Assembly (NCBI RefSeq): GCF_016097555.1
Contig: NC_054703.1
Location: forward strand, 10,897,957 to 10,961,956
Source: Gigantopelta aegis
Taxonomy: Eukaryota > Mollusca > Gastropoda > Neomphalida > Peltospiridae
Reading direction: 5' to 3'
Length of the DNA stretch: 64,000 nucleotides
Part shown: positions 24,114 to 35,324 of the stretch, piece by piece
Position numbering within the stretch: position 1 is the first letter of the stretch
Layout of the letters: each line of letters begins with the position of its first letter
Notes under the pieces: generated by a model
What the model was told of the DNA's origin: nothing
The model's input: the letters and a program-made list of their open reading frames with translations, nothing else
Database searches by the model: none
Program-made: the position numbers and the translations under genes

Positions 24114-24574
24114 TATATATATTTTCTTTAAATGTATCACGTTGGAAGCATGACAAATGGCAACGGAAAAGAATCGCAATTGATCGAATTTTACAGGAGC
24201 CGGGGTGTCAGAAGAAAAATAGTCCGATCCCGTGCTCTATTTCGACTATCAGATATTAAAAAGTACAGCATCATCTACCGATAACAAATTGGTTTGCGGG
24301 CAAAATTAGACCAGACATTCACGTTACAGAGTGAATTACGTGAACCAAAAGATACACTGGAAAATTGTAATTACATTTATCAAGGAAAACATTTAGAAAA
24401 TTACGCTAATATCCTGAATAAACAAACCTACGTAACAACAATCGGAACCGCAGAGAACACAAATCAAACTCCAGAACGGTCCAGAGAAGGCGATTCTGAT
24501 CCGTTGTCCGGACTATTTAAGAACGATTACGTGCGGACCACTCTTACCTATTTCTTGTTTTGTTACCATATACT
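24114..24574. repeat. Conserved ~450-bp block, copy 3a (left of direct pair)
   Basis: Landmarks: TATATATATTTTCTTTAAATG, ATGGCAACGGAAAAG, GATCCCGTGCTCTATTTCG, AGTGAATTACGTGAACC, GAACGATTACGTGCGGAC. In one plus-strand frame it reads IVRSRALFRLSDIK, one stop, then LQSELREPKDTLENC, which could be a decayed exon. It is nearly identical to 25,626-26,065 except for a short insertion near 24,420-24,480. Confidence 0.85.
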
Positions 24575-24599
24575 GGATTAACACTGACCTCCCTATATA

Positions 24600-25625
24600 T
24601 ACGGTCGACCACGGGTCACTACCCCGGGCAAGGACCGCTACATCCGGGTACGCCACCTTCGGGAAACGATTGACTACTGCCACCTCCACAGCCGCAGCAA
24701 TACCAGCATTTTGCGCAGGATATCCGACCAGACCGTACGGAACCGCCTACGTGAGGTAGGAATTCGTGCCAGACGTCCAATATTCGAGGTGTCAAGCACC
24801 ACCACAACACCGTCGACTCCGACTGCAGTGGTGCCAGATTCATCGACAATGGCTCAACTGCGATGGAGACAGGTGTGGTTCAGTGACGAGTCCCGATTTC
24901 TGCTCCGACGTCCATGATGGAAGATGTCGCGTGTATAGGCGTCGGTGGTGGACGTTTATGCGGCAAACTGCGTGCAGGAAGTGGACAGATTCGGCGGGGG
25001 TAGTGTCATGGTGTGGGCAACCATCTCACACACTGGCAGAACTGACCAACATGGATCGTGCAGGGCAACCTGAATGCACAGGGCTACATTGACCACCCCC
25101 TCCGGACCACACATCGTTCCAGTTATGGCCAACGCCAACGCAGTGTTCCAACAGCCGCACAACGCCAGGCCTCACACAGCACGTCTCACAACGGCTTTCC
25201 TACAGAACAACAACGTTAATGTCCTTCCTTGGCCATCGATATCACCGGATTTGAACCCAATTGAGCATCTATGGGACGAGTTGGACCGACGCCTCCGACA
25301 GCGACAACCACAGCCCCAGACCCTGCCCGAGCAGGCAGCAGCCTTGCAGGCCGAGTGGGCCACCATCCCCCGGGACGTCATCCGTACTCTGGTTGCTTCA
25401 ATGGGCAGGCGGTGCCAGGCAGTTGTCAACACACGCGGAGGCCACACCCGGTATTGACTCCAGATGACCTTGACCTTGGTGGTGTGTCCTATCACTTACT
25501 CACAATGGACTAGAGTGAATTGTGAACAATCCTGCAACATTTGGTAATTATCGGACTCACCATTCAATAATTAAATCAATTCTCCAAATGTTACGACAAT
25601 GTGGTTTTGCATTTCTTTTGAAGAG
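24600..25625 (+). mobile_element. Truncated Tc1-type transposon
   Basis: The right end (ATGCAAAACC...) terminates in TTTTGAAGAG directly before TATATATA, consistent with a TA target. The left inverted end and the first ~55 codons of the transposase are missing; the element begins abruptly at GGTCGACCACGGGTCAC. It lies between two almost identical copies of the conserved block. Confidence 0.8.
24602..25457 (+). pseudogene. Tc1-type (DD34E) transposase, 5'-truncated and catalytically dead
   Basis: Starts inside the protein at GRPRVTTPGKDRYIRVRHL (the region between the two HTH motifs and the catalytic domain), then RRISDQTVRNRLREVGI and WFSDESRFLLRR with the first catalytic Asp. The frame shifts after that, with scraps (DGRCRVYRRR) in another frame. 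The C-terminal half (25,074-25,457) has HNARPHTARLTTAFL and SPDLNPIEHLWDEL. The second catalytic Asp, expected where DNARPH normally occurs, is His (CAC for GAC). Spacing to the Glu is 34, so the family is DD34E. Ends GGHTRY, the usual Tc1 C-terminus. Not functional. Confidence 0.9.
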
Positions 25626-26065
25626 TATATATATTTTCTTTAAATGTATCACGTTGGAAGCATGACAAATGGCAACGGAAAAGAATCGCAATTGATCGAA
25701 TTTTACAGGAGCCGGGGTGTCAGAAGAAAAATAGTCCGATCCCGTGCTCTATTTCGACTATCAGATATTAAAAAGTACAGCATCATCTACCGATAACAAA
25801 TTGGTTTGCGGGCAAAATTAGACCAGACATTCACGTTACAGAGTGAATTACGTGAACCAAAAGATACACTGGAAAATTGTAATTACATTTATCAAGGAAA
25901 ACATTTAGAAAATTACGCTAATATCCTGAATAAACCTACGTAACAACAATCGGGTCAACACAAATCAAACTGTCCAGAGAAGGCGATTCTGATCCGTTGT
26001 CCGGACTATTTAAGAACGATTACGTGCGGACCACTCTTACCTATTTCTTGTTTTGTTGATATACT
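25626..26065. repeat. Conserved ~450-bp block, copy 3b (right of direct pair)
   Basis: Near-identical to 24,114-24,574 over its whole length. It starts exactly at the TA bordering the Tc1 right end, and unlike the left copy it continues into the normal downstream sequence of the block (AATATATATAAAACGTGTTC). Confidence 0.85.
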
Positions 26066-26228
26066 CTATTATTGCTGCTAATATATATAAAACGTGTTCT
26101 CTTCAGTAATTAATATTTTTTATTGTTTTTTTCCGCATTAGTTTGCTTTTAAAGAAAACAAAAAACAGATTCCTGTCTAGCTCTGCTACATGCAGTTAAC
26201 CTGCTGCACCTGGCGTCTGACCCTCTCT

Positions 26229-26335
<107 letters not shown>

Positions 26336-27012
26336 TGTCTATCTCTTTGTTTGTTGTTGTTTGTTTGCTTGAAACAAATGGAATCTGAGGCGTGGCCAGA
26401 GTTAGCGAGTGCCGAAGGCGCGAAGCTCGTTACGGGGATTATGGGGGTTTTCCCACCAGACATTTTTGGAAAATTGAGCCCTTCTTTGGCGCTATTCTGG
26501 CGTGTATTCTGCGGCTTTCGAAAAAAAGACCCCAACAATAAAATCCTTCGCTAAATGGACTATCGTTAAATGGCCTGCACTGAGTTTGCTGCCATGGTGA
26601 CATGTTTACGAGTTTTAAGATATTTAGCCGTTTATTACAATAGCATTATCTGTATAAACAAGGTGCTTGTTACCGTATGCCTAGTGGCCCAAACCGGATT
26701 ATATATATACTGAACAGCAAAGGAAACGCGAGAATTTTCGATTCGATGCAAATAATTACCTGTATCAAAATTAGAATTTTTTTTTTTTACTTATTTACAG
26801 GAAAATAGTCTGTATTTTAAAAGGTTGCTATTTTAATTTCACTAAAGCGCACCATTTTCGGACTACTATGAATAATGAAAAGAAGTCAACATTTGCACGT
26901 TCCTCATGAACGTAAGAGTGCACGAAATTGATGTTTTTAACAACCTGTTGGGTATAAAAGTCAAAACAAATCGATAGTGTTTTGTTAAAAGATATTAAAT
27001 TGTGTTTTCTCA

Positions 27013-27068
27013 ATGTCACGTCATAGCACAGATGACAGAAACCGAGCCTTAGGGTGTTTACAAGCCAG
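27013..27068 (+). pseudogene. Tc1 transposase, N-terminal piece
   Basis: Reads MSRHSTDDRNRALGCLQA, which is the usual start of the first helix-turn-helix of Tc1 transposases. It ends at the CAG where the Harbinger element inserted; removal of the insert and one CAG would continue into RWTVPRVARHVGVH at 29,810. Confidence 0.8.
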
Positions 27069-27669
27069 GGGCCGTATGCATGAGGAGCGGATAAAACTAA
27101 ACGCGGATAGCGGCTAAACGCGGATTGCTAATCGCGTTTAAATTTATTCGCTTTTTGGTAGGCATAAACGTAAATGACGTCGCGAATAGATATCCGGCGG
27201 CGTTATTTTTAGATTGAGGGAACTCCTCGCCGCGCATGGCATTCTGGAACCTAACGTTGCGCTTACAATGTACTTTTGTAAACAAAAAGGAACAGTGTAT
27301 CGTTTACTATTTATAAATAAATAAAATATATAAATACATTTATTTAAATTAAATTAAATTAAATTAAATTAAATTAAACTAAATAATAATAATACAAACA
27401 TAATAATGAAAATAAATAAAATTAAATACATAGTTATAAGAAGAAGAAAAAAATATATAGCAATCCAGTTGTTAACAGTCATTAAAAGTGCAGTATATAT
27501 TTAGGAAGGGGTGCAAATTAAAAACAAATAATAATAAAATAGAGGCAAATAGTCTTGCCAAATAAACAAATAAAAATGGGGGACCAAGATATAACACCCA
27601 GCATACTAATAAAATACAGAAATGCAGATATAGAGGGAGATAACTGGAAAACAGGTCAATAAATAAAAT

Positions 27670-27872
27670 AGTTTGTTTTGTTTAACGACACCACTAGAGC
27701 ACATTGATTTATTAATCACGGCTATTAGATGTCAAACATATGGTCATTTTTGACAGTGATAGAGAGAAAACCCGCTACATTTTTCTATTAGTAGCAAGGG
27801 ATCTTTTATATGCACCATCCCACAAACAGGATAGCACATACCACGGCCTTTGATATACCAGTCGTGGGAACA
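27670..27872 (-). repeat. SINE, body and tail only, inside Harbinger
   Basis: GTTTAACGACACCACTAGAG tail, GTCAAACATATGGTCAT, ATCTTTTATATGCACCATCC and CCACGGCCTTTGATATACC, reverse orientation. The tRNA head is missing. Confidence 0.75.
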
Positions 27873-28104
27873 ATAAAAATAAAATAAAAATAGGTCAAAC
27901 ACCAACCATAAGCTTCCGGGGGTGGGGGGAGGCAATCTTCGAATTTGGGTAAAAACGAATAAGACATTCGGGCAAACTTCTCTCTGTGTTTTTTATTCAT
28001 TCTACTGACAGTATTATTTTTAACGTAACCCATGTAAAAAGGAAGGAAGGAACTGTTTTATTAACGACGCACTCAACACATTTTATTTACGGTTATATGT
28101 ATTA

Positions 28105-28410
28105 CTAGTAAATAACAGCTCTGCTATCAACATCATGAACCACTGGGTTGAAATCTCTTTCATATCGAAGTTGTAACAAATCTTGTAACAAAACAAAACC
28201 TGAATCAGACAAAGTCATTGGATTTCTCTGAATCAGATGGAGCTTTCTAGCACAGTTATGCAGCATTACACAAACCGTAATAACTTTATGAATCTTAAAA
28301 GGTTCCAAAGCGCACACATTCAACACCTTGCTTGAACTTTGTCCAGCTGTGTATATCCTCACTTCAGATGTACTTGGGTTCACAACCAGAGTATACAACG
28401 TGTGTGCCAT
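28105..28410 (-). pseudogene. Harbinger transposase, C-terminal piece
   Basis: Harbinger nucleases are DDE transposases that work with a Myb-like partner. This 101-residue frame carries PFKIHKVITVCVMLHNCARK, matching the family's C-terminal K-x-I-x3-C-x-LHN signature, which follows the catalytic Glu. The DDE core itself is not visible. It is followed by a stop at 28,105. Its N-terminal partner lies at 29,358-29,606 on the same strand; the middle was lost where SINEs and a TC tract now lie. Not functional. Confidence 0.75.
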
Positions 28411-28886
28411 GTACCTGGAACAAAATGTTACAAATATGACATTTATGATAATAAGGTGATCTGAGTAATAACAGGTGGGTTTTTTTTGTTGTTGTTGTTG
28501 TTGTTTGTTTGGGTTTTTTGTTGTTGTTTTTGTTTGGGGTTTGTTTTTGTTTTTTTTTGTGTGTTTTTTTGGGAGGGGGGGGGGGGGTTAAAAAAAAAAG
28601 AACAAATCATCTGCTTCACCAAGGTAAAAAAAAGAAAGAAAAGAATTTGACAGCATGTCACAATATATGTTTATAGAGCACTGTTTTAATTTTTTTTTTA
28701 ATTTTTCACAAATGATAGATTTGTTATGTAACTAAATAGTTTTACTTTTATCAAATCTATGCTTCAATAATGGTGAAAAATTGTATCATGTTTAGTGGTT
28801 AAATTATCTTACCAACGCCATATTTTATGCTTTAAAATAATTACTTCAGCTAGTTCTATCTCTGTCTCTCTCTCTCTGTGTGTGTG

Positions 28887-29312
<426 letters not shown>

Positions 29313-29323
<11 letters not shown>

Positions 29324-29384
29324 GAACCCAGTACCTACCAGCCTGTAGACCGATGGCCTACCACGACGCCACCGAGGCCGGTGA
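29313..29384 (-). repeat. Inverted SINE head fragment
   Basis: Reverse copy of the head (GGGATCCGAACCCAGTACC to CACCGAGGCCGG) facing the previous SINE. Its outer end sits immediately after the RFF codons of the Harbinger N-terminal frame, so the insertion broke the transposase there. Confidence 0.85.
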
Positions 29385-29606
29385 AAAAAACCGTGTACTT
29401 TTGTAGATTTTTGACAGCGACGTTAACACGCCCAACCGACTGGACACTTCGATGTTTCCCGCTATTTCATCTGTGATCTTCAGAATATCTTGTTCAAATT
29501 TAAATTCTTCATGTTTTTCCACATTATAAAAAGTGTCAAATTGCTTTGTTCGATCAAGAAATAACCAGTTTTGTCGACATATTTTCCTCTTTCTGAATCG
29601 CAACAC
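29358..29606 (-). pseudogene. Harbinger transposase, N-terminal piece
   Basis: Reads FKFEQDILKITDEIAGNI followed by RLGVLTSLSKIYKSTRFF, matching the family's conserved F-R-F-x3-I...LT-x3-K-I-x3-L-R-FF region that precedes the catalytic domain. The last nine residues (SPASVASW) are translated SINE head. The family would continue A-T-G-S after RFF, so this is the breakpoint. Confidence 0.7.
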
Positions 29607-29809
29607 ACCAGCGCGGCCATTTTCCTTTCAGACTTATCCGGCGGATAGGCCTTTATACGCAGAAAATGTAGCGAATAGCGTTATTCGCGTTTAGGCTATT
29701 CGGGGAGCTCTATGCTGCCGTCATGCATACCAAATTTCCCCACTTATCCGGCGGATAGGCACTATTCCCGGATAGTGTACTTATCCGCCCCTCGTGCATA
29801 CGGACCCAG

Positions 29810-30745
29810 ATGGACAGTCCCAAGAGTAGCTAGGCACGTTGGTGTACACTAGTCTACAATACATAGACTCATTCAACGATTCCAGATGCAGATCGACCAC
29901 AAAGCGGAGGACCTAGAGTGACGTCTAATAGACAGGACAAATGCATTGTGAAGTCAAATCTACAAGATCGCTTTCTAATAGTATCATCCACAGCACAACA
30001 GACCATTGGTGGGCCTACACGCAACAGACCAATCAGCAGTGATACAATTCGTCGCCGATTGAGACAGGCAGGACTGCATAACAGACGTCCTTATGATGGT
30101 CAGATTCTAACAAGACGTCACCGACTGGCTTAGCGTAACTGGGCCCAGGCTCACCGGAATTGGAGGAATCGACAATGGGAACAAGCCATCTTTTCAGACG
30201 AGAGCAGGTTTTGTATGGCCGGACACGTGTATGGAGACGTCGTAGAGAACGCTTCAGAGATGCATGCGTCCTTGAACGTGATCGTTAGGGAGGCGTGGTG
30301 CAATATGTTGGGGACGTCGTGTTCCACCTGTAATCTTACAGAACAATGGAGTTGGTCGTGGTGGGGGACTGACTTCTAGGCGGTACATTGATGAAGTGCT
30401 CCAGCCTGTACTTGTGCCATTCATGGCTGGCCGACGTGGGATGATTTTCCAACAAGATAATGCCAGAGCCCACAGCGCACGTGTTACACAGGACTTCTTA
30501 TCTCGGAATAACATTATTACAATGGACTGGCCAGCTTTAAGTCCCGACTTAAATCCCATAGAACACTTGTGGGATGAAATCATCATCGTCACGTGCTTCC
30601 AGCCACATTACAGGAATTGACCAATGCTGTTTTACACGCCTATAATCACCATCCCTAGAGGATTCATGAGGAATTTGTTTCGATCCATGACACGACGAAG
30701 TGCTGCAGTGATTGAAAACAACAGTGGTCACACACGTTATTGATT
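29810..30745 (+). pseudogene. Tc1 transposase, main piece
   Basis: Continues the frame begun at 27,013: WTVPRVARHVGVH, an in-frame TAG, then STIHRLIQRFQ (first HTH), TIRRRLRQAGLHNRRPY, and RNWRNRQWEQAIFSDESR with the first catalytic Asp. The catalytic C-terminal part at 30,396-30,590 has QQDNARAHSARVTQDFL and SPDLNPIEHLWDE, giving Asp-34-Glu, so DD34E. Several frame breaks separate the parts, and the C-terminus after WDE is damaged, though NNSGHTRY is recognisable at 30,720-30,745. Confidence 0.88.
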
Positions 30746-31601
30746 TTGTGCTTTCCTTAATTAGCGACTTCCAATTAATTATGTGGAAACTGTTGCGTTT
30801 GCACATTAAAGCAATAAATTCCTTTATTGAGTAATTCAATGTCAGGTTTTGTGAAGTGACAGTTGACATAATACTTATAAATTATAATCCCACAATTGCA
30901 CACAATCCCATTATGATTTGGAATCTCGCGGTTTTGTATATATATCAGCGTTTGAAATAAGCACTTTAGTATGCTTGTCCGAGTAAATTTTCACTTGTCG
31001 GGACACACGGACAAGCATAATTTGCCGTAGTGGTTATCCGGTGGACAAGTAAAATGTAGGGTTTTTTTTACAAAGCAGAAGCAGAATTTTTAGCAATTGT
31101 TCTATTTCAAAAAAAAAAAAAAGCAAACAAAACAAAACAACCCAACCGAAATCAGCGGTGACTCATCGCAAACTACGCATTAATAATTAAAATTAAAAGT
31201 GTTATACAAATAAACATGATATTGATAACATAACAGCCTTAGCTCGTGAATATTCCGCAATACCTTGGAGTTCCGATTTCCTCACTCGGAACATCTCGGC
31301 TGACATGAATAAAGTATTTGATCGACAAATTATATTTGATACCATTTGTATTTACAAAAAAACAAGAGAACAAAACAAGTTTATTGTTTTGTTGTCCAAG
31401 TTTAAAACGAAGTAGTTGCCTGTTTACCACAAATGTGAAATCAATTTCCCTTTGATTTTTGTGAATTACTAATTACATCATCGGTAATGTGATAACACAA
31501 ACACCTGTTAGACGGGTTAATCCAGGATTAAAAACATATTAGTTAACATTTATATTTTTAATATTTAGGTGTTAAGTTATATTTACATATATCTCTGCTA
31601 G

Positions 31602-32162
31602 TAGTGTAACAATACATCGAACTATCGATATATTGCGATAGTCAGTGTCTCGATAGCAATGCATCGATAGTTAATTCAACTATCGATAACTATCGCAATT
31701 GTTTGCTCCACTATCGGTAGTTTCGATAGTATGCATAGTGAAATCCTTTGATCTTGTGGAGTAAAAATAATCAAATATATTCATCGTTATCCATCATTGC
31801 AAAGGAGTACCTCTGCGTCCCTGCTACGTCGGTGCCCTCAGATAACGTTTTCAACAGGCGGCGATATTGTCACTGCACAGTGATCGCAACTGAAGTCAAA
31901 ACACGTGGCAAACATTGGAAACCATAACAAATATTTCTTTTCTGCAGAAACATTCAAAACCATAAATAAATAGTCTAATAATAAGTTGATCGTTCAGCAA
32001 AAACATTGGACACCATAGAAAATAAAGCGTAACAACAACAATGTGGGGTCTTTATATTATAAATGTATTAAATATCATTTCACTACCTTGTGATATTATT
32101 ACAAATAACTAAGTAAAAACACAGACATACACACAAACACAAACATACGTACAGACACACGT

Positions 32163-32193
<31 letters not shown>

Positions 32194-32390
32194 TACATAC
32201 TGGAAGCTTGAAGTAAATAGTTTTGCGAAATATCTATTTATATTACTGTTATCAAGCAATTTAACAATTCATAATACTATTGCATTACTATTGCAATAGT
32301 ACTATCACTATTGCAATACTATCACAATAGTAGTTTAACTATCGCAATACTATTGCAATAGTAAAACTGACAGCAATAGTCACCCCTATT
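31602..32390 (+). mobile_element. hAT-type DNA transposon remnant
   Basis: Left end TAGTGTAACAATACATCG and right end (read inward) TAGGGGTGACTATTGC are related inverted ends; CTCTGCTA and CTCTGCAG beside them look like a diverged 8-bp target duplication typical of hAT. Both ends are loaded with ACTATCGATA / CTATTGCAATAG words. A CA tract lies at 32,160-32,190. Confidence 0.7.
31796..31880 (+). pseudogene. hAT transposase C-terminal (dimerisation) remnant
   Basis: Reads AKEYLCVPATSVPSDNVFN and then, one frame over, STGGDIVTAQ. This matches the hAT C-terminal signature YL-x-VPATSVPSERVFS-x-AG-x-IVTAQR. Nothing else of the transposase is visible. The family's catalytic part must have been deleted. 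Confidence 0.8.
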
Positions 32391-32399
32391 CTCTGCAGT

Positions 32400-32980
32400 G
32401 ACTTTTATTAAATAAGTTTCTTAAAAATAATTTTGTATGACCAAACAAAATTACGATCGATCAACAAACCCGTGAAAAGGCGGGATAAGCCAGATCACGT
32501 GGCTTCTTGTCTGAAAAAAACAGGCACCCGCTCAATAAAAAAAATAAAAGTAAACATGTGGCTGATCTCCCCACCATAGAGGTTTCCATCTCCCACACAA
32601 GATATCGAGCCTACTGGCCTAAATAAGCATCTAGACATGGACAGACCGGTGCAAAATGTGTTTAATATGTCATTGCCCAGGCTTTGGAAATCAAAAAACT
32701 TAATTAATATTAAGATTAAATATTTCTGTGTTAAAGCAGTGCGATGTAGTATGTTTTAAAATGCATATTTAAAGGGTTTTTTAAAAATGTTTTTACCATA
32801 TCATGCACGTGTTTATACTTGAACTGTTACTAGAAACGCCTTCGCGTTTTCCGGTGAAAAGAGTTTCCCGTGCCTATTAATAGACGCGATGCGAATGGCT
32901 CAACGACAAACGCATCCAGGACAAAATAGCATACACATCTCAGGGTTTAATTTGTATAGTGTTTAAAATACTTAACCCCT
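32400..32980. other. No recognisable gene
   Basis: AT-rich spacer between the hAT remnant and the first decayed finger of ZF segment 3. Confidence 0.5.
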
Positions 32981-32984
32981 GTGT

Positions 32985-33203
32985 GGATCATCATATGTTT
33001 AACCCAGAACTGTTATAGAAACATTCTGCACACACCTCACAATTAAAAAGACTTGACACCAGTGTGAACCAGCATATGTCGTTTTAAACCAGGACTGTCA
33101 CAGAAAGATTTTCCAGTCCTCACATTTGAAAGACCTAACTCCAGTGTGAATGAACATATGGTATTTCAAGGAATGATTATGATGAAAACACTTTCTGCAC
33201 ACT
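32985..33203 (-). pseudogene. Decayed C2H2 zinc-finger fragment
   Basis: Three finger remnants. The one nearest the MITE reads VCRKCFHHNHSLKYHMFIHTG in frame, the type that is second in the intact paralogues. The next two are frame-broken (FKCED, then SHWCQVF and CVQNVSITVLG in another frame). It ends at the MITE, on the opposite side of which ZF gene 3 ends. It is probably a piece of another paralogue rather than the tail of gene 3, because a second-position finger would not follow the last one. Confidence 0.75.
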
Positions 33204-33207
33204 TTAA

Positions 33208-33589
33208 AGGGACATTCCTGAGTTTGCTGAAATATTTAAGATGTTATCGACTAACAAAGACTATTTAACGATTGTAATTACATATCAAATATATTTTTCT
33301 GCGCAAAATATTAGTGGCTGTATATTAAACGTGTTTCTGATCGTTCTAATATTTGTACTAGTCTAAATTTCATTTTATTTTCTAAAAATGTTTTTTTCGT
33401 ACGTACGAAATTATTTGAAGACAAAATCCAGTTTGGGCTTCTTACAAATATTAAGACGACTAGAAACACATTGAATATACAGAGTCTGATATTCTAAACA
33501 AGAACATATATTTAACATGTAAGTTTAATCGTAGAAATATTGCATTAGCCAGAAACATCTTACAATGAAGCAAAGTCAGGAATGTCCCT
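33208..33589. mobile_element. TTAA-flanked MITE (piggyBac-like)
   Basis: Inverted ends AGGGACATTCCTGAGTTTGC and, read inward, AGGGACATTCCTGACTTTGC. TTAA at 33,204-33,207 and 33,590-33,593 flanks it, the target used by piggyBac-type transposases. 382 bp, AT-rich, no coding capacity. It inserted into the stop region of ZF gene 3. Confidence 0.85.
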
Positions 33590-34352
33590 TTAAAGACTTG
33601 GCATCAGTGTGGATAAACATATGTTGTTTTAAGTTTGACTTCCTTGAGAAACATTTTGCACACACCTCACAACTAAAAGACTTAACACTACTGTGAACTA
33701 TCATGTGTTGTTTCAAGTAGGAACTCAGAGAGAAACGTTTTGCACACACCTCGCACTTAAAAGCCTCAACACCAGTGTGAATCAACTTGTGATGTTTCAA
33801 ACTGGAAGTGTCACAATAACATTTTGCACATATCTCACATTTAAAAGTCTTAACTCCAGTGTGAATGAACATATGTCTTTTCAAGTTCGCACTCTGAGAG
33901 AAACGTTTCGCACACACTTCACAATTAAGAGGCTTACTATCAGTGTGAATCGACATATGCCGTTTCAAACTGGAATTGTCACAGTAACATTTTGCACACA
34001 GCTCACATTTGAAAGGCTTAACTCCAGTGTGAATGAGCATATGTCTTTTCAAATCGGCACTGAGTGAGAAACGTTTTGCACACACTTCACATTTGAAATT
34101 CTTTACTCCAGTGTGAATCAACATGTGCTGTTTCAAGTGACACGTTAGACGAAAACACCTTCTACACACCTCACACCGATATGGTTTTTCACCAGTGTGG
34201 ATCCTCATATGCAGCTTAATGCGACACTTGTAAATGAAACACTTTAAGCACATTCCACATTGAAAAGGTTTGTCACAAGAATTATCAGGGTTGTTTTCAC
34301 AATAGTTTGACGAGACCTCGCGTCCGACACATCTATCATCACCGTCTGACAT
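33576..34352 (-). CDS. C2H2 zinc-finger protein, paralogue 3
   Basis: Predicted nuclear DNA-binding protein of 258 residues starting MSDGDDRCVGREVS. Eight perfect C-X2-C-X12-H-X3-H fingers: CGMCLKCF, CEVCRRCF, CEVCAKRF, CELCAKCY, CEVCAKRF, CEICAKCY, CEVCAKRF, CEVCAKCF. Helix residues (-1,2,3,6): Y/C/R/L, L/C/H/Q, L/A/D/R, D/S/S/R, Q/A/N/R, D/S/S/H, L/S/Y/Q, R/S/N/Q. Fingers 6-8 pair with 6-8 of paralogue 1. The frame is also open upstream to a GTG or acceptor near 34,430 (LRLPRKQDIVVAIKTT). The C-terminus is HTDAKSLKGHS; the last three residues and the TGA come from the adjoining MITE, replacing the AAATGA end of gene 1. This is the best-preserved copy together with gene 1. Confidence 0.92.
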   Translation of the reverse strand: MSDGDDRCVGREVSSNYCENNPDNSCDKPFQCGMCLKCFIYKCRIKLHMRIHTGEKPYRCEVCRRCFRLTCHLKQHMLIHTGVKNFKCEVCAKRFSLSADLKRHMLIHTGVKPFKCELCAKCYCDNSSLKRHMSIHTDSKPLNCEVCAKRFSQSANLKRHMFIHTGVKTFKCEICAKCYCDTSSLKHHKLIHTGVEAFKCEVCAKRFSLSSYLKQHMIVHSSVKSFSCEVCAKCFSRKSNLKQHMFIHTDAKSLKGHS

Positions 34353-34439
34353 ACTGCTTTTAAGACGGTGGACGTTCGTAGTTTTGATTGCTACCACAAT
34401 GTCTTGCTTCCTTGGGAGCCTCAATGTCAACAGCCTGGA

Positions 34440-35149
34440 ATGTCCATTGTGAAAAAAAGCATAAGCATTTTTGAAGGGGGACAGACCTATTTTTGTCCGA
34501 ATTCAACGAAAATGCCCGAATCTGTATAAAAAGACACACATTTATTTAATTTAGCAATGCTGCCAAGCAGCTAAATAATCGTGTAAACGAATCACTAAAC
34601 ATTTCTACATGGATTACAACCGATATTATACGTAGAATAAAATATGGTAAAAAGAAATATATGGTGAAAATTGTTCAGGCCATCCCATTTTATTTCAATT
34701 TCTCTATCGTTTTTCCCTGAATTTGATGATTTTCTCCAGCTCTGTCTCGTTAGCTTATGAGGAGAAGTACTGAAACAAAACCAGTAACCAGACAAATGAA
34801 TCAGAAACTTGCAGATAAACAACATGCCAAGAAGTTTAATATTTCGTCACAACTCAGATCACTGGTCACGTTTAAATTGTGTCAGATATCCCACGAGTTT
34901 AAAAAAAAAAAAATCAATTTACATATTGAGTGTACAAAAAACAACAAAAAATGAAATATTAAAAATAGTGCAAATGCACTTGCTAAAATCAATAAATAAA
35001 TAGTTCTCATAAATACACAGGGGAGAAAATGCATCATCTAGTTTTTATTTAATATATCAGTCTAAAAATTCATTTAGAAGACTATATTATTTAACAGGAA
35101 CTGGCCGGGCATTCTACGTTTAACAAAGTAACAGCATTCTGATTTTTTA

Positions 35150-35180
<31 letters not shown>

Positions 35181-35320
35181 TTTTTTTGCTGCTATTTCTT
35201 CATTTCACTTCAACTTATTTTCATTAACATATAAAGTTATTATTCAAGCAACTCTCCTGGCAGTGCCGTAGTTGGACTTCTTTTCAATAACCTGTTGAAC
35301 AGCACCACAATTGGACGGCA
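34440..35320. other. Upstream flank of ZF gene 3
   Basis: Conserved acceptor region (CATTCCAG on the minus strand near 34,437; AAGTACTGAAACAAAACCAG at 34,765) followed by AT-rich DNA and a poly-T run at 35,160-35,187. No other gene. Confidence 0.5.
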
Positions 35321-35324
35321 CGAC

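Noticed and set aside
33693-34067. Antisense reading frame across ZF gene 3 (also across genes 1, 4 and 5)
   Set aside because: These are shadows of the 84-bp finger repeat; the sense strand has perfect C2H2 spacing.
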